64,000 bases of DNA from Acinetobacter sp. WCHAc010034 (GTDB lineage: Bacteria > Pseudomonadota > Gammaproteobacteria > Pseudomonadales > Moraxellaceae). Below the pieces are notes generated by a model. The model was not told where the DNA came from, searched no databases, and saw only the letters and a list, made by a program, of their open reading frames with translations. Below are positions 34,389 through 45,410 of this stretch, piece after piece. Every line of letters starts with the position of its first letter. The stretch's first letter is position 1. Location: the NCBI RefSeq assembly GCF_001696615.3, contig NZ_CP032279.1, forward strand, positions 558,001 to 622,000, read 5' to 3'. A program made the position numbers and the translations under genes.

Positions 34389-37300
34389 TTAGCCAATGAA
34401 CTTGCGCGCATTGCGGAACATGCGCAGCCATGCGCCATCTTCAGTCCATTCTTCAGGCTTCCATGAATGCTGAACCGCGCGGAAGTTGCGCTCCGGGTGC
34501 GGCATCATAATCGTAGCGCGGCCATCTTTCGAGGTTACGCCTGAAATCGCTTCCGGCGAACCGTTCGGGTTCATTGGGTAATGCTGCGTCGGGTTGCCGC
34601 GGCTGTCCACATAGCGCAAGATCACCTGATCGCCCGCATTCAGCGCAGCGATGCTGTCTGCGCTTGCCACTGCGCGGCCTTCGCCATGCGCCACGGCGAT
34701 TGGCAGAATCGAGCCTTCCATGCCTTCCAGCAGCACAGAGTTTGATTTTTCCACACGCACATTGACGGCGCGCGCTTCAAACATCTCAGAGATGTTGCGG
34801 TGGAAACGCGGCCAATTGTCTGCACCCGGAATCAGCGGCGCCAATTGCGACAGCATTTGACAGCCGTTGCAGATACCGAGAGAGAAAGTTTCATCGCGGT
34901 TGAAGAATTTCTCAAACTGGTCGCGCAGTTTCGGGTTGAACAGGACTGATTTAGCCCAGCCGCCGCCCGCGCCCAGCACGTCGCCGTAAGAGAAGCCGCC
35001 GCACGCCACTAAGCCTTCAAAATCATTCAAATCGGCGCGGCCGGCAAGCAAGTCGCTCATATGCACGTCAACGGCGTTGAAGCCGACTTTGTCCAGCGCG
35101 GCCGCCATTTCCACCTGGCCGTTTACGCCCTGTTCGCGCAGAATCACCATGTTTGGACGGCGCTCATTGATGTACGGCGCTTCAATTGGCTCATTCAGGT
35201 CAAATGTCGGCTGAGCAATTAAGCCTGCATGAGATTTGTCAGTGATTAAAGCAAATTCCTGATCCGCAGTTTCCACGTTGTCACGCAGGCGCTGGATTTG
35301 GTGCGACACTTCAGTCCAGGCCAGCTGCAGCTCTTCACGCGGCAGGCTTAAGCCATTGACGGTCAGAGTATCAGTATCATTGACTGTGCCTACAACAGAA
35401 ATCGCATCTTTCAGGCTGGATGCCGCCACTTCAGCTTCCAGCGCTGCCCAATCCGCTGCCGAAATCTGCAGCACTGCGCCAATTTCTTCAGCAAACAGGC
35501 TGGCAACAGACTGCTCTTCTAAAGCTGCGCCCAGGCGTGAAGCGAACATCATTTCCGCAACAGTCGCCAGCAGGCCGCCGTCGCCAATGTCGTGATAGGC
35601 CTTGATCAGGCCGCGGCTGTTCCAGTCCTGCACCAGCGCGAAGAATGCCTTGAAATCATCAAAGCTGTCGACGTCTGGCGTAACCGAACCGATTGCCTTG
35701 TAAACCTGTGCAAGGATTGAACCGCCAAGGCGGAACTGGCCTTTAGACAAGTCAATGCGCACCAGCACAGAGGCTTCATTTTTCAATTCTGGCGTCAAGG
35801 TTTTGCGCACATCAGTCACTGGCGCAAATGCAGTAATTACGCCTGACATTGGAGAAGTTACCGCTTTGTCTTCGCCTTCGTCTTTCCAAGTGGTGCGCAT
35901 AGACAGCGAGTCTTTGCCGACTGGAATGGCAATGCCCAGCGCAGGGCACATTTCCATGCCGATGGCTTTTACGCCTTCAAACAGGGCTTGGTCTTCACCT
36001 TTCTGGCCGGCTGCCGCCATCCAGTTTGCAGACAGTTTAATATCGCTGATCTGCTCAATTTTTGCCGACATGATGTTGCTGATGGCTTCCGCAACCGATA
36101 GGCGCGCAGAAGCGGCAGGATTCAGCAGAGCCACCGGCGGACGCTCGCCCATCGCCATCGCTTCACCGGTGTAGCCCACTAAGCTTGTAGTCGTTACCGC
36201 AGCATCCGCTACAGGAACTTGCCAGCGGCCGACCATCTGGTCACGCGCTACCATGCCGGTAATCGAACGGTCGCCAATGGTGATCAGGAACGATTTAGAG
36301 GCAACTGTCGGGTTTTTCAGCACGCGGTAGATTGCATCTTTGAAATCGATCTGTGAAGCGTCAAAGTCATCGCCTTGGCGCTGAATGGTTTCATATGAAC
36401 GGCTCATGCGCGGCGTGCCGCCAAGCATCACCTGCATTGGCATATCCACCGCTTTGTTGTCAAACAATGGGTCATTCACAGTCAAATGGCGCGCTTCGGT
36501 CGCTTCGCCCAATACCGCAAACGGGCAGCGTTCGCGCGCGCACAGCGATTCAAACAGTTCCAAAGAGCTTGGACGGATCGCCAATACATAGCGTTCCTGC
36601 GCTTCATTTGACCAGATTTCCATTGGCGACATGCCCGGCTCAAGCGAAGGAATCTTGCGCAGATCCAGCACAGCGCCGAGTTCATGGTCATTCACCAGCT
36701 CAGGCATGGCATTGGAAATGCCGCCCGCGCCCACGTCATGCACAGACACAATCGGGTTGAAATCTTCCATGCGCCAGCAGGCGTCAATCACTTCCTGGCA
36801 GCGGCGTTCCATTTCCGGGTTTTCACGCTGCACCGAAGCGAAGTCGAGGTTTTCACCCAGCTTGCCGCTGTCGACTGAAGAGGCTGCGCCGCCGCCCAGG
36901 CCAATCAGCATGGCCGGGCCGCCCAGCACGATCAGCAAGTCGCCCGGCTGAATCGCGTCTTTTTCAACATGGTCAGGGCGGATGTTGCCGTAGCCGCCGG
37001 CAATCATGATTGGCTTATGGAAGCCTTTGACTTCGCCATTTACATTCTGCTCGAATGTACGGAAATAGCCGTTCAAGGCTGGACGGCCAAACTCATTGTT
37101 GAATGCTGCGCCGCCCAATGGGCCTTCAATCATGATCTGCAGCGGAGACGCCATGCGCGACGGCTTGCCGTAATTTTCTTCCCAAGGCTGTTCAAAGCCC
37201 GGAATGTTCAGGTTGGAAACGGTAAAGCCGGTCAAGCCTGCTTTCGGCTTGCCGCCGCGGCCGGTTGCGCCTTCATCGCGGATTTCACCGCCCGAACCTG

Positions 37301-38222
37301 TGGCTGCGCCGGCAAATGGCGCAATTGCTGTAGGATGGTTGTGGGTTTCCACTTTCATTAAGATGTGAGCGGCTTGGCTCTTGTATTTATAAACATGATG
37401 GCCGGTTTCAGCATCTTTCTTCGGATAGAAGCGCTGCGTGTCAAAGCCTACAATCACCGATGCGTTGTCTTTATAAGCGGACAGTACATCTGTAGGCGAT
37501 TCTTTATAAGTGTTCTTAATCATCTGGAACAGTGACAATGGCTGCTTTTCGCCATCAATTGTCCATTCTGAACCGAAAATTTTGTGGCGGCAGTGTTCCG
37601 AGTTCGCCTGCGCAAACATCATCAGTTCGATGTCATGCGGGTTGCGGCCCATTTTGATAAAGGCTGCCGTCAAATAATCAATTTCTTCATCAGATAGCGC
37701 AAAACCAAACTCAGAGTTGGCTTTGACTAAAGCGTCTTTGCCTTGGCCCAAAATATCAATTGAGTTTAAAGGCTTCGGTGCAGTTTCAGAAAACAGCGCG
37801 GCGGCGTCTTCAATCTGATTGAAAACGCTTTCGGTCATGCGGTCATGCAGCGCAAGCTTCACTGCGTCTGAAATGTCTTTTACACCCTTCAAAGTAAACA
37901 AAACACCGCGTTCTAGGCGGTGTACAGGTGTATTGCAGTTGGCGAAAATATCGGTCGCCTTAGAAGACCACGGCGAAATTGTGCCGACGCGCGGGGTGAC
38001 TAAAATTTGCACTTCATCACTTGCAGGCTGGCGCAATTCAAAAGATTGGCCGTCATTTAAAAGCTGTAAAGCTGATTGCTGCTGTTGCTCGCTGAGCGCT
38101 TGGTCAAACAGATAGACCCATTGGCTTTCTATTGATTGAACAGAACTGATTGACGATAGACGTGTTAATAGTTGCGTTTTCTTAAAAGAAGAGTGTGCAG
38201 ATGCACCGGCCACGATAAACAT
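34389..38222 (-). CDS. purL: Phosphoribosylformylglycinamidine synthase
   Basis: A 1277-aa large-form PurL that turns FGAR, glutamine and ATP into FGAM, the fourth step of purine synthesis. The N-terminal and AIRS-like ATP domains (about 150-980) contain [12 protein letters not shown] and [11 protein letters not shown]. The glutaminase domain (from about 1020) has the nucleophile in GICNGCQML and the late His-Pro-Glu in [10 protein letters not shown]. Length is typical of gammaproteobacterial PurL. Single gene. Confidence 0.97.
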   Translation of the reverse strand: MFIVAGASAHSSFKKTQLLTRLSSISSVQSIESQWVYLFDQALSEQQQQSALQLLNDGQSFELRQPASDEVQILVTPRVGTISPWSSKATDIFANCNTPVHRLERGVLFTLKGVKDISDAVKLALHDRMTESVFNQIEDAAALFSETAPKPLNSIDILGQGKDALVKANSEFGFALSDEEIDYLTAAFIKMGRNPHDIELMMFAQANSEHCRHKIFGSEWTIDGEKQPLSLFQMIKNTYKESPTDVLSAYKDNASVIVGFDTQRFYPKKDAETGHHVYKYKSQAAHILMKVETHNHPTAIAPFAGAATGSGGEIRDEGATGRGGKPKAGLTGFTVSNLNIPGFEQPWEENYGKPSRMASPLQIMIEGPLGGAAFNNEFGRPALNGYFRTFEQNVNGEVKGFHKPIMIAGGYGNIRPDHVEKDAIQPGDLLIVLGGPAMLIGLGGGAASSVDSGKLGENLDFASVQRENPEMERRCQEVIDACWRMEDFNPIVSVHDVGAGGISNAMPELVNDHELGAVLDLRKIPSLEPGMSPMEIWSNEAQERYVLAIRPSSLELFESLCARERCPFAVLGEATEARHLTVNDPLFDNKAVDMPMQVMLGGTPRMSRSYETIQRQGDDFDASQIDFKDAIYRVLKNPTVASKSFLITIGDRSITGMVARDQMVGRWQVPVADAAVTTTSLVGYTGEAMAMGERPPVALLNPAASARLSVAEAISNIMSAKIEQISDIKLSANWMAAAGQKGEDQALFEGVKAIGMEMCPALGIAIPVGKDSLSMRTTWKDEGEDKAVTSPMSGVITAFAPVTDVRKTLTPELKNEASVLVRIDLSKGQFRLGGSILAQVYKAIGSVTPDVDSFDDFKAFFALVQDWNSRGLIKAYHDIGDGGLLATVAEMMFASRLGAALEEQSVASLFAEEIGAVLQISAADWAALEAEVAASSLKDAISVVGTVNDTDTLTVNGLSLPREELQLAWTEVSHQIQRLRDNVETADQEFALITDKSHAGLIAQPTFDLNEPIEAPYINERRPNMVILREQGVNGQVEMAAALDKVGFNAVDVHMSDLLAGRADLNDFEGLVACGGFSYGDVLGAGGGWAKSVLFNPKLRDQFEKFFNRDETFSLGICNGCQMLSQLAPLIPGADNWPRFHRNISEMFEARAVNVRVEKSNSVLLEGMEGSILPIAVAHGEGRAVASADSIAALNAGDQVILRYVDSRGNPTQHYPMNPNGSPEAISGVTSKDGRATIMMPHPERNFRAVQHSWKPEEWTEDGAWLRMFRNARKFIG

Positions 38223-38445
38223 GCTGATTTTGGCTCCACGGGCTGGTCTTTAGAACCACGCCACAATGTGACTTTGAAGAGAGCACATATTCTACTGTGA
38301 AAAGGAAAAATCAGCTAGATGGGTAAACCCTATTATGTAACCTAATCCTGCAAGAAAATTGCCTGTTTCCCTATTCTTGCGCCTTTTTAGATAAAATCTT
38401 GCAAAAATAATCGGCTAGCAGCTTAAATAGCGGCGCAAACCTGCC

Positions 38446-40551
38446 CTATGCGGCGGCAGGCGCTCCTACCGGAAAGCAAACCTGCATTTTAATTAGGGAA
38501 TCGCAGAGATAGGCCAAAGCCAAAAGCTGCCGCGGTGCGATCTGCCCCGGCTGCAGTACAGCATCAAGCGCTTTGGCCAGCACGCTCAGCCCGGCATCTT
38601 CCGCCAGCTGCAGCTGCGCCTCTAAACAGCTGCGCTGCGAAGCGGTTAAATGCAGGCGCCCTGAACAGCTTAAGGTTTCCAAGACCGCTAAAATAGGCTC
38701 ACAGACTTTTTGGCTTAAATTCGGCGGCTGCAGCCGCGCTGCAGAATGCTGCTGTTTCTTGGCCAGCAGCTGTTCAATCCGCCCAGCCAAAGCTTCTTTC
38801 AGGGTTTTCTTCTTTTCGGCAAGATGATCAAAATCAAAGCTGAAAACCGCACAGCCGGCATCCTGCTTTAAAATTGCGCTGACAGGCGCAAGCACAGCCT
38901 GCTGCCCCTGAATGCTGACATGCGCCAATACGCAGTCAATGCTTTGCTCCGATTGGCGGCACAGCTTCTCAAGCTGGCGGATTTTCGGCAGATCCTCGGT
39001 TTTCCAATCCAGCCTTAGGCTGATGTCCTGCCCTTGCCGGTCATACAGGCGCCACCAGACGCACTGCTCAATTTCATCAATTTGCGGCGCATCAAAGCGC
39101 TCAATCTGCAGCAGAACAGCCGCAGGCAATGGCTGCACATTCTGCAGCCGGGTTTTCCACTCCTGCACTAAAAGCTGCCAGTCGCTGACCGCCTGATGCC
39201 TGAGCAGCTTCAAATACTGCTCATGCGTCAAAGGGCTTAAAGGATGGGCAGCGCTGGCGCCTGAAACCGCCAAGCGGCCATCTTCAGCAAAACGGGGAGT
39301 TTCCAGGCGGATAATGCCCTGCATCAGCTGCTGCGCCGTCATGCTCCAAAGGCTCATCTGCGACCATGCCCGGTAACGGTCAAAGCCCGGGTCCTGGGCT
39401 TCGGCCCGCGCTGCAGTAGCTTCCAGAATTTGCTGTTTTTCCGGCTGCCAGAAATACAAAGTCAGGCCGCGCGCCCCGCCTTGGCTGCGCCACCAGCGCG
39501 CGCCTAAAGGATGCAGCTCCAGCTGCTGCAGTTCAGCATCCGCTGCATAGCTTTGCCGGATTTTGCCCCGCAGCTGGATCAGGCGTTCATCCTGACTGTG
39601 CCTTAATTGATAGCTGTAGGCAGCCAGCTGGGCAATGCTGATCAGCGCCGCGCCCTCTGAAGCATGTTCATCGCGCTGCGCCAATTGGCGGACTTGGCCG
39701 CTCAGCTGGCGCAGCATCGCAGCCAGCCGGGGCAAGCCTTCGCTCTTGGCCGAAATATTCAGCAGATAGAACTGCCGCGCAGTCCACTCCTGCACATGCG
39801 ACAGCCCTTGCGCCAGCAGCTGCGCTAAATCCTGTTCAAGCTCGGCAATAAACTGCTGTTCACTGGCTGTCAGCGCCGCCGCAGCCTGCAGTTTGGGCAG
39901 AATCAAAGCCGGCCAAAGCTTTCCATGCGCCTGATGCAGCGCCAGCAATGCCGCCAGATGCCAAGCCGCCTGGTCTTTTTCAATTTCTGAAAGCATGCCT
40001 TGAAAGCCGGCGCCGGCGATGTAAATTATGCCTTCAGGAAAAACCTCCAAGGCAATTTTAAGCCGGCCGCCCGCTATCTCAGTTTGGAGATTTGCCTCAT
40101 GCGCATAGGCTTGGGCTAATTTAAGCGCTTTTTCACGCTGCGCTTTGCCGATCTGCTTCGCAATCTGCTCCAAATCCAGCTGCAGCACTTCATCCAGCAG
40201 GCCGCTGGATGACTGCGCGGCGCTATTCTCCAGCGGCGCTTCGGAACCGGCTGCATCTGCCTGAACAGCCGCATCCGGCTCAGGCAGATGCTTCTGAACG
40301 GATAAAACCGCTGCGACAATATGCTTGCAGGCGCCCGCAGCCGGGCAGCTGCAGCCGGCTTGGGACAGGCCTGAAGCCGATAAAACCACCTGCTGCCCGT
40401 CACTTTCAATCACAATCTGCAGCTCGGATTGTTCTAAAATCTGGACTTTGCCGGCATCCAGATCTTTTAAAGCGCGGCGGACTAAGCCTGCATTGGCATA
40501 GGTCGCCAAGCTGTCCTGATCATAGGCCAAATACTGCTGCTGCCAGCTCAT
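38446..40551 (-). CDS. SWIM zinc-finger protein (YehQ-like)
   Basis: A 701-aa protein with a SWIM zinc finger near residues 65-85: GCSCPAAGACKHIVAAVL (CxC...CxH). The rest is helical and rich in Ala/Gln/Leu and is not recognised. It is the last gene of the five-gene yeh-like operon, with its ATG (40551) overlapping the stop of the VWA gene (ATGA) and GGAGGTGAT just upstream; a GTG at 40572 is less likely. SWIM fingers bind DNA or protein. Its role in the set is unknown. Confidence 0.85.
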   Translation of the reverse strand: MSWQQQYLAYDQDSLATYANAGLVRRALKDLDAGKVQILEQSELQIVIESDGQQVVLSASGLSQAGCSCPAAGACKHIVAAVLSVQKHLPEPDAAVQADAAGSEAPLENSAAQSSSGLLDEVLQLDLEQIAKQIGKAQREKALKLAQAYAHEANLQTEIAGGRLKIALEVFPEGIIYIAGAGFQGMLSEIEKDQAAWHLAALLALHQAHGKLWPALILPKLQAAAALTASEQQFIAELEQDLAQLLAQGLSHVQEWTARQFYLLNISAKSEGLPRLAAMLRQLSGQVRQLAQRDEHASEGAALISIAQLAAYSYQLRHSQDERLIQLRGKIRQSYAADAELQQLELHPLGARWWRSQGGARGLTLYFWQPEKQQILEATAARAEAQDPGFDRYRAWSQMSLWSMTAQQLMQGIIRLETPRFAEDGRLAVSGASAAHPLSPLTHEQYLKLLRHQAVSDWQLLVQEWKTRLQNVQPLPAAVLLQIERFDAPQIDEIEQCVWWRLYDRQGQDISLRLDWKTEDLPKIRQLEKLCRQSEQSIDCVLAHVSIQGQQAVLAPVSAILKQDAGCAVFSFDFDHLAEKKKTLKEALAGRIEQLLAKKQQHSAARLQPPNLSQKVCEPILAVLETLSCSGRLHLTASQRSCLEAQLQLAEDAGLSVLAKALDAVLQPGQIAPRQLLALAYLCDSLIKMQVCFPVGAPAAA

Positions 40552-41684
40552 TGCATCACCTCCGCCATCCACTGGGCAAAATGTTCCGGCGTAAGCGCCG
40601 CCACCGACATGCCGCGTTCATTCAGCTTTTGCGCCATTTGCATGTCATAAACCGGGTTCGCCTGCTCATCTAAAGCGGCCAGGCCCAGCAGCTTGACCTG
40701 CTGGCTGTTTAAGCGGCTCACCGCATTCAGCAGATGGGCCACCGAACCGCCCTCTTCAAAGTCGCTGATTAAAGTGAAAATAGTCCGGCTCGGCTGCGTA
40801 ATATATTTTTCACAGTAAGCTACGGCTTTGGCGATATCCGTGCCGCCGCCGAGCTGCGCGGTCAGCAGCACCTCAACCGGGTCATGCGCCAGATGCGATA
40901 AATCGGCAATATGGGTATCAAACAGCACCAGATGGACTTTTACCGCAGGCAGGCTGGCCAGAATGCTGGCGCAAATTGCGCTGTACATCACCGAGCTCAT
41001 CATTGAGCCGCTTTGGTCAACGCAAAGCACGACTGTCCACGGCAAATGCCGCTGCACCCGCGCATTGAAAAAAGGCTGCTGAATAATCAGCTTATTCAGG
41101 CCGGTATGGTAATGCTTCAAATTCTGCTGAATGGTGCGCCGCCAGTCAAAGTTTTGGCTATTGACAATAACAGAGCGCCGGAAACGGTTGCGGCGCCCCT
41201 GAACCGCATGCACAAAATTCGGCTTCAGCCGGGCAACAATCTGCTCGACTACCTGACGGATAATGTCGCGCACAGCTTCGCGGGTTTGCGCATTCATCCG
41301 CCCGCGCATGCTCAGCAAGGCTTTGGCCAGCTGCGGCGTCGGCTCCAGGCTGCGCAGGCTTTTTTCGTCTTTCAGCAAGGCGTCCAGCTGATAGCGTTCG
41401 ACTGCCTGCATCTGAATCCGCTCAAAGGTGCTTTGCGGGAAAAGCTTGCGCGCATTATTCAGCCAGTTGATGGCCGTAAGCTGGGAATTATCCAGCGATC
41501 CATGCCGCGGCTGGCCCGCAGCCTGCCCGCGCCGTTCATATTCGCGGTTGTATAAATAGTCCAGTGTGCGCTCCAGGCGCAATTGTTCGCGGTCTAGCTG
41601 CACCTGATCGAATGCCCGGTCGCTGTAGCGCCCCAGAATCAGCCGCCAGCGCGCAGCTGAATCGGCATCTTGACGGCTGGTCAT
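40548..41684 (-). CDS. VWA domain protein (YehP-like)
   Basis: A 378-aa protein with a C-terminal von Willebrand A domain carrying the full metal site: DQSGSM near residue 225, then GGGTD and SDFEEG. The N-terminal half is helical and charged. VWA proteins of this kind are partners of MoxR ATPases, and one is encoded upstream in the same operon. The ATG at 41684 overlaps the stop of the DUF5682 gene (ATGA). The longer frame from 41717 would run well into that gene. Confidence 0.88.
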   Translation of the reverse strand: MTSRQDADSAARWRLILGRYSDRAFDQVQLDREQLRLERTLDYLYNREYERRGQAAGQPRHGSLDNSQLTAINWLNNARKLFPQSTFERIQMQAVERYQLDALLKDEKSLRSLEPTPQLAKALLSMRGRMNAQTREAVRDIIRQVVEQIVARLKPNFVHAVQGRRNRFRRSVIVNSQNFDWRRTIQQNLKHYHTGLNKLIIQQPFFNARVQRHLPWTVVLCVDQSGSMMSSVMYSAICASILASLPAVKVHLVLFDTHIADLSHLAHDPVEVLLTAQLGGGTDIAKAVAYCEKYITQPSRTIFTLISDFEEGGSVAHLLNAVSRLNSQQVKLLGLAALDEQANPVYDMQMAQKLNERGMSVAALTPEHFAQWMAEVMQ

Positions 41685-44218
41685 GACTGGCCTCCCTGTT
41701 CTGCAGCCGCAAGCCAATGCTCAAGCTGCTGTTCCGCGATTAAAAAGTTCAGCTGCTGGTTGAGCTGCACGCCCTGCAGCAGCTGCTCTTGGCTGATTTC
41801 ACTGCTGTAATGGGCAATCTGCAGGCTGGACACGCCATTGATCTGCGCGATCTGTTCAGCAAACGCCGCGGTTTCTTTGGGCTTGAAATGCGTAAAGGCA
41901 AAGCGCAGGTCGGGCAGCAGCGCGACAAATACAGCTTCATCCCATGTTTGCACCAGTTCATTCAGCAAGTCCGCCATTGCCGGATAGCGCAGCAGCAGTT
42001 CCGGCGCGCTGTGCATGATGCCTGAAAGGTAATTTACCGCCTGTTCAGGGTCGGCTCCTATGCCAAAACGCTGCTGCAGCCGCTGATGCAGCTCCTGCTC
42101 GGTGCAGACGCCGTCCATAAACTGCAGCGCGCTCACGCCGCCCAGCAGCAGGCTGGCCTGCGTCCAGCCCGGCGTTAAGCGCGCAACAGTGCTGTGAAAT
42201 AAGCTCAAGCCCCCGGCTTCATTTTCCAGCAGATATGCAGTTTGCTTGATCAGGCCATGCAGCTGCAGCAAGTGCTGCAAATATTGGCGCTGCTGCTCAA
42301 GCGGCGGAGCGGCCCATTGCGAAACCAAAAATAATGCGCTGGACACAGCCTGCTGCAGCAGCGTTTTTAAAGCCGGCTGCTGCTGGAAAGCCAGAAAGTC
42401 TTTTCCAGTCCATAAATACAGCAGCTTTTGCCCGCATTGCAGCACCGAATCCAGATCCGGATCTTCCGGCAAAAACCGTTCCAGCTCGGCAAATAGCACC
42501 GGAATCTGCGGCTGCAGCCCCATCAGCGCAGCCCGGATGAGCAGCTGGACAGCCTGATGCGAAGAGCGCCCCAGCCCCTGCTGCGCAAAGTCCTGCTTCA
42601 GCCTGAGCAGCTTCTGCAGCGCAATGCCGCTCATTTCGCTGCCGTATTCCGCCAGTTCAATCAAATTCGCTTCGACCTGCGGCGTCCATGCATAGTCCCA
42701 TTCTTCAAACAGCAAATTCAGCTGCCCGCCGCCAAGAAAATCCGGCCCGCTCAGGCGCTTGGCAAAGTCCAGCTCCAAAAAGTCCAGCAAATGCAGGAAC
42801 CGGCTGCGCAAGCGGTGCTTCGGATTGCGCAGCACATCCAGCTTGGCCCGCTTGCTGAGTGTTTCCTCCAGCTTAAAGCGGTGGAATTTTGCCAGCTCAT
42901 ACACTTGCGCCAGCAGCGGCGGCGTCTGCGCCGACTGCGCCGCCTGCCCCAATGCCGCCCCGCTGAGCAGCTGATGCAGAACCTGGCGGAAAGCCTGCTG
43001 CCCTTCATCCAGGCTTCCCTTAATAAAGCTGCTGAAGCATGCATCAATCACATCAAACCGGCTGAGCTGCGCATGGCCGCGCAGCGCCGCCAAGCCTATA
43101 GCCTGCTCACTGGCGGTTTTTACGGTAATAAAGCTGCTGTCCGTGATTTGCTGCTGATGCAGCTGCGCGGAAAATTCAGAAATAAAGTTAACCGCCAAGT
43201 GCTGCCGGGCAGCAGCCTCATCCGGCTCATCCTGCAGCAGCTGTTCCCAGCAGCGCTGATAAAATGCCGGAGACGGCATGCCGGAAGCATAGCCGTTCAG
43301 TGCATCTAAGCGGTCAAAACTGTAGCGGATCAGCCATGACTGATCGGACTGTTCTCGGCTTTTCAATTGGGCTGTTTTTTTCGGCTTGGGATTCAGCAGC
43401 TGATCGGCTAATTCCTCTACCAAAGCCAAAGTGTGAAAGCCGCCCGTGACGATGCACAGCGGCCCTTGCCGGTCTTGGCAGCGCGCCAGAATACCCTGCA
43501 GCATGCGCTGTTCACGGATTAAAGACGCTTCCGCCTGCAGCACAGCCGGCTCATAATCCAGCCGCGACATCGCGCACCAGACAAAAACCTCTTCAAAGAA
43601 AGCCTGCCATGCCTGCAGCCGCTCACGGGGCTGCAGTTCAAACAGATGCTCCCACAGCTCATCATGATTGCGGCAATGCAGCTTCCGGGCAAGCAGCTGA
43701 ATATATTGGCTGTGCGCCAAATAGCGCTCCTGCTGCAAAGAGCGGCTTTGCCATGTCTGCTGCGCGCTGGCTTGCTGCTCATGCTCAACCTGGCTGCTCC
43801 AGTCCAGATCAATAAATTCAACGCCCGCCTGCAGCGCCGGCGCTTCGCGCAGCGCCACCCATTCCGGCGAATATTCGCAAAACGGGAAATACGCTGTCCG
43901 GTACTGCTTAGCGGCCTCAGCCTCCGCTTCCGGCTGTGCTGAATCGGCAGGAACCGGCCGGATTTCAGTCTGGCACAGCACAGCCAAAGGCGGCCGGCTG
44001 TCGGCATGCTGCAGGTCTGCAATAAGCCGGTTAAAGGAGCTTGGGCCTTCAATCAGGATATGCGCAGGCTGAATCTCTCGAAGCGCCTGCAATACGGCAT
44101 AGGCGCATGCAGGGCTGTGATGCCGGACGGGAAAGAAGTAAATCTCCCGCGCCGCCAATTGCTGGATCAGCTGCAGCGCATGCTGCAGGCGTGGCGGCCG
44201 CGCCGCAAAATCTGTCAT
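41681..44218 (-). CDS. DUF5682 protein (YehM-like)
   Basis: An 845-aa protein. The start region has IYFFPVRHHSPACAYAVLQA and ILIEGPSSFN, the hallmark of DUF5682, with a pair of His residues that could bind metal. Later parts are long helices. It stands between the MoxR ATPase and the VWA gene, as yehM does in E. coli. Function unknown; some families with similar N-terminal His/Glu motifs are hydrolases, but that is only a guess here. Confidence 0.82.
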   Translation of the reverse strand: MTDFAARPPRLQHALQLIQQLAAREIYFFPVRHHSPACAYAVLQALREIQPAHILIEGPSSFNRLIADLQHADSRPPLAVLCQTEIRPVPADSAQPEAEAEAAKQYRTAYFPFCEYSPEWVALREAPALQAGVEFIDLDWSSQVEHEQQASAQQTWQSRSLQQERYLAHSQYIQLLARKLHCRNHDELWEHLFELQPRERLQAWQAFFEEVFVWCAMSRLDYEPAVLQAEASLIREQRMLQGILARCQDRQGPLCIVTGGFHTLALVEELADQLLNPKPKKTAQLKSREQSDQSWLIRYSFDRLDALNGYASGMPSPAFYQRCWEQLLQDEPDEAAARQHLAVNFISEFSAQLHQQQITDSSFITVKTASEQAIGLAALRGHAQLSRFDVIDACFSSFIKGSLDEGQQAFRQVLHQLLSGAALGQAAQSAQTPPLLAQVYELAKFHRFKLEETLSKRAKLDVLRNPKHRLRSRFLHLLDFLELDFAKRLSGPDFLGGGQLNLLFEEWDYAWTPQVEANLIELAEYGSEMSGIALQKLLRLKQDFAQQGLGRSSHQAVQLLIRAALMGLQPQIPVLFAELERFLPEDPDLDSVLQCGQKLLYLWTGKDFLAFQQQPALKTLLQQAVSSALFLVSQWAAPPLEQQRQYLQHLLQLHGLIKQTAYLLENEAGGLSLFHSTVARLTPGWTQASLLLGGVSALQFMDGVCTEQELHQRLQQRFGIGADPEQAVNYLSGIMHSAPELLLRYPAMADLLNELVQTWDEAVFVALLPDLRFAFTHFKPKETAAFAEQIAQINGVSSLQIAHYSSEISQEQLLQGVQLNQQLNFLIAEQQLEHWLAAAEQGGQS

Positions 44219-44315
44219 AGTGTTCAGCTGAATACTCTGGGATGAAAAGCCTCATCCAAAATTCAAGAATGCGAGCCGCCGGCGCATAGGCCGGATGCTC
44301 AGCCATGATTGCCTG

Positions 44316-45410
44316 CTACTGCCAGAAGCGCTTGCCTTCTTCAAAAAAGGCTTTCCAGACGGCATCCTGCTTCGCCCGTTCGCGGGCCACATTATCCATA
44401 TAGAAGCGCACCCGCTTGGCATCATCGGCATTATCCTTAAGGACAACCCCGATCAGCTGCTTGGCGATTGCGGCGCTGCTCAAGGTTTGATCCCCCAGAT
44501 AATAGCCTTCCAGAGCAGCTGCATGCGCAATATTCACCGCCTCGGCCGTAGACATCACCGCATCCGGGGTCTTGATTGCAGCCCCGTCCTTGGTTGCGCC
44601 TTGGCGCAATTCCTGAAAAACCGTGACCAGAAGATCAATGACAGAATCTGCAACCTGAATTTGCGCGGATAAATCTCCCAGCTCATGCTGCAGCTGGCTC
44701 AGCACCAGCTCGCGCTCAAACTGGGCATCCGCAATCGGGCGCACCGTTTCAAAGTTGAAGCGGCGCTTTAGGGCCGATGACATTTCATGCACCCCCCGGT
44801 CGCGCAAGTTCGCCGTGGCGATAATATTAAAACCGGCTTTGGCATACACCCGGCCGGCTTGGCCTAATTCCGGAATCATCATGGTTTTTTCCGACATCAG
44901 CGAAACCAGCACATCCTGAATTTCCGGCGGGCAGCGGGTAATTTCTTCAAAGCGGACGATTTTCCCCTGCTGCATCGCCTGATGAACCGGCGAGGCCACC
45001 AGCGATTTTTCACTCGGCCCTTCCGCCAGCAGCAGCGCATAATTCCATGAGTATTTCAAATGGTCTTCGGTCGTGCCGGCAGTACCCTGAACCGTCAGGC
45101 CGGAATCGCCGCTGACGGCCGCCGCCAGCAATTCAGACAGCATGGATTTGGCGGTTCCCGGCTCGCCCACCAGCATCAGCCCCTGCTTGCCCAGCAAGGT
45201 GACAATGGCGCGGTCAACCAGCGCATCATCGCCATAAAACTTGCGGCTGATGCCTAATTTTTCATCACCCAAAATAAACTGGCGCACAGCGCGCGGCGAA
45301 CGCAGCCAGCCCTGCGGCCGCACGTTCGCCTGATCATGCTCAGTGAGCAGATTCAGCTCGGCTGCAAAACGCTGTTCTGCGCTTTGGCGGATAATGGCTT
45401 GATTTACCAT
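44316..45410 (-). CDS. MoxR-family AAA+ ATPase (YehL-like)
   Basis: A 364-aa ATPase. Walker A is VGEPGTAKSML near residue 75, Walker B is ITRCPPE-type with RFEEITR, and sensor 1 is IIATANLRDRG. The ATG at 45410 is preferred; it lies 4 nt from the stop of the DUF4132 gene and is preceded by GGGAG at a longish distance. It probably remodels the VWA partner encoded two genes later. Confidence 0.86.
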   Translation of the reverse strand: MVNQAIIRQSAEQRFAAELNLLTEHDQANVRPQGWLRSPRAVRQFILGDEKLGISRKFYGDDALVDRAIVTLLGKQGLMLVGEPGTAKSMLSELLAAAVSGDSGLTVQGTAGTTEDHLKYSWNYALLLAEGPSEKSLVASPVHQAMQQGKIVRFEEITRCPPEIQDVLVSLMSEKTMMIPELGQAGRVYAKAGFNIIATANLRDRGVHEMSSALKRRFNFETVRPIADAQFERELVLSQLQHELGDLSAQIQVADSVIDLLVTVFQELRQGATKDGAAIKTPDAVMSTAEAVNIAHAAALEGYYLGDQTLSSAAIAKQLIGVVLKDNADDAKRVRFYMDNVARERAKQDAVWKAFFEEGKRFWQ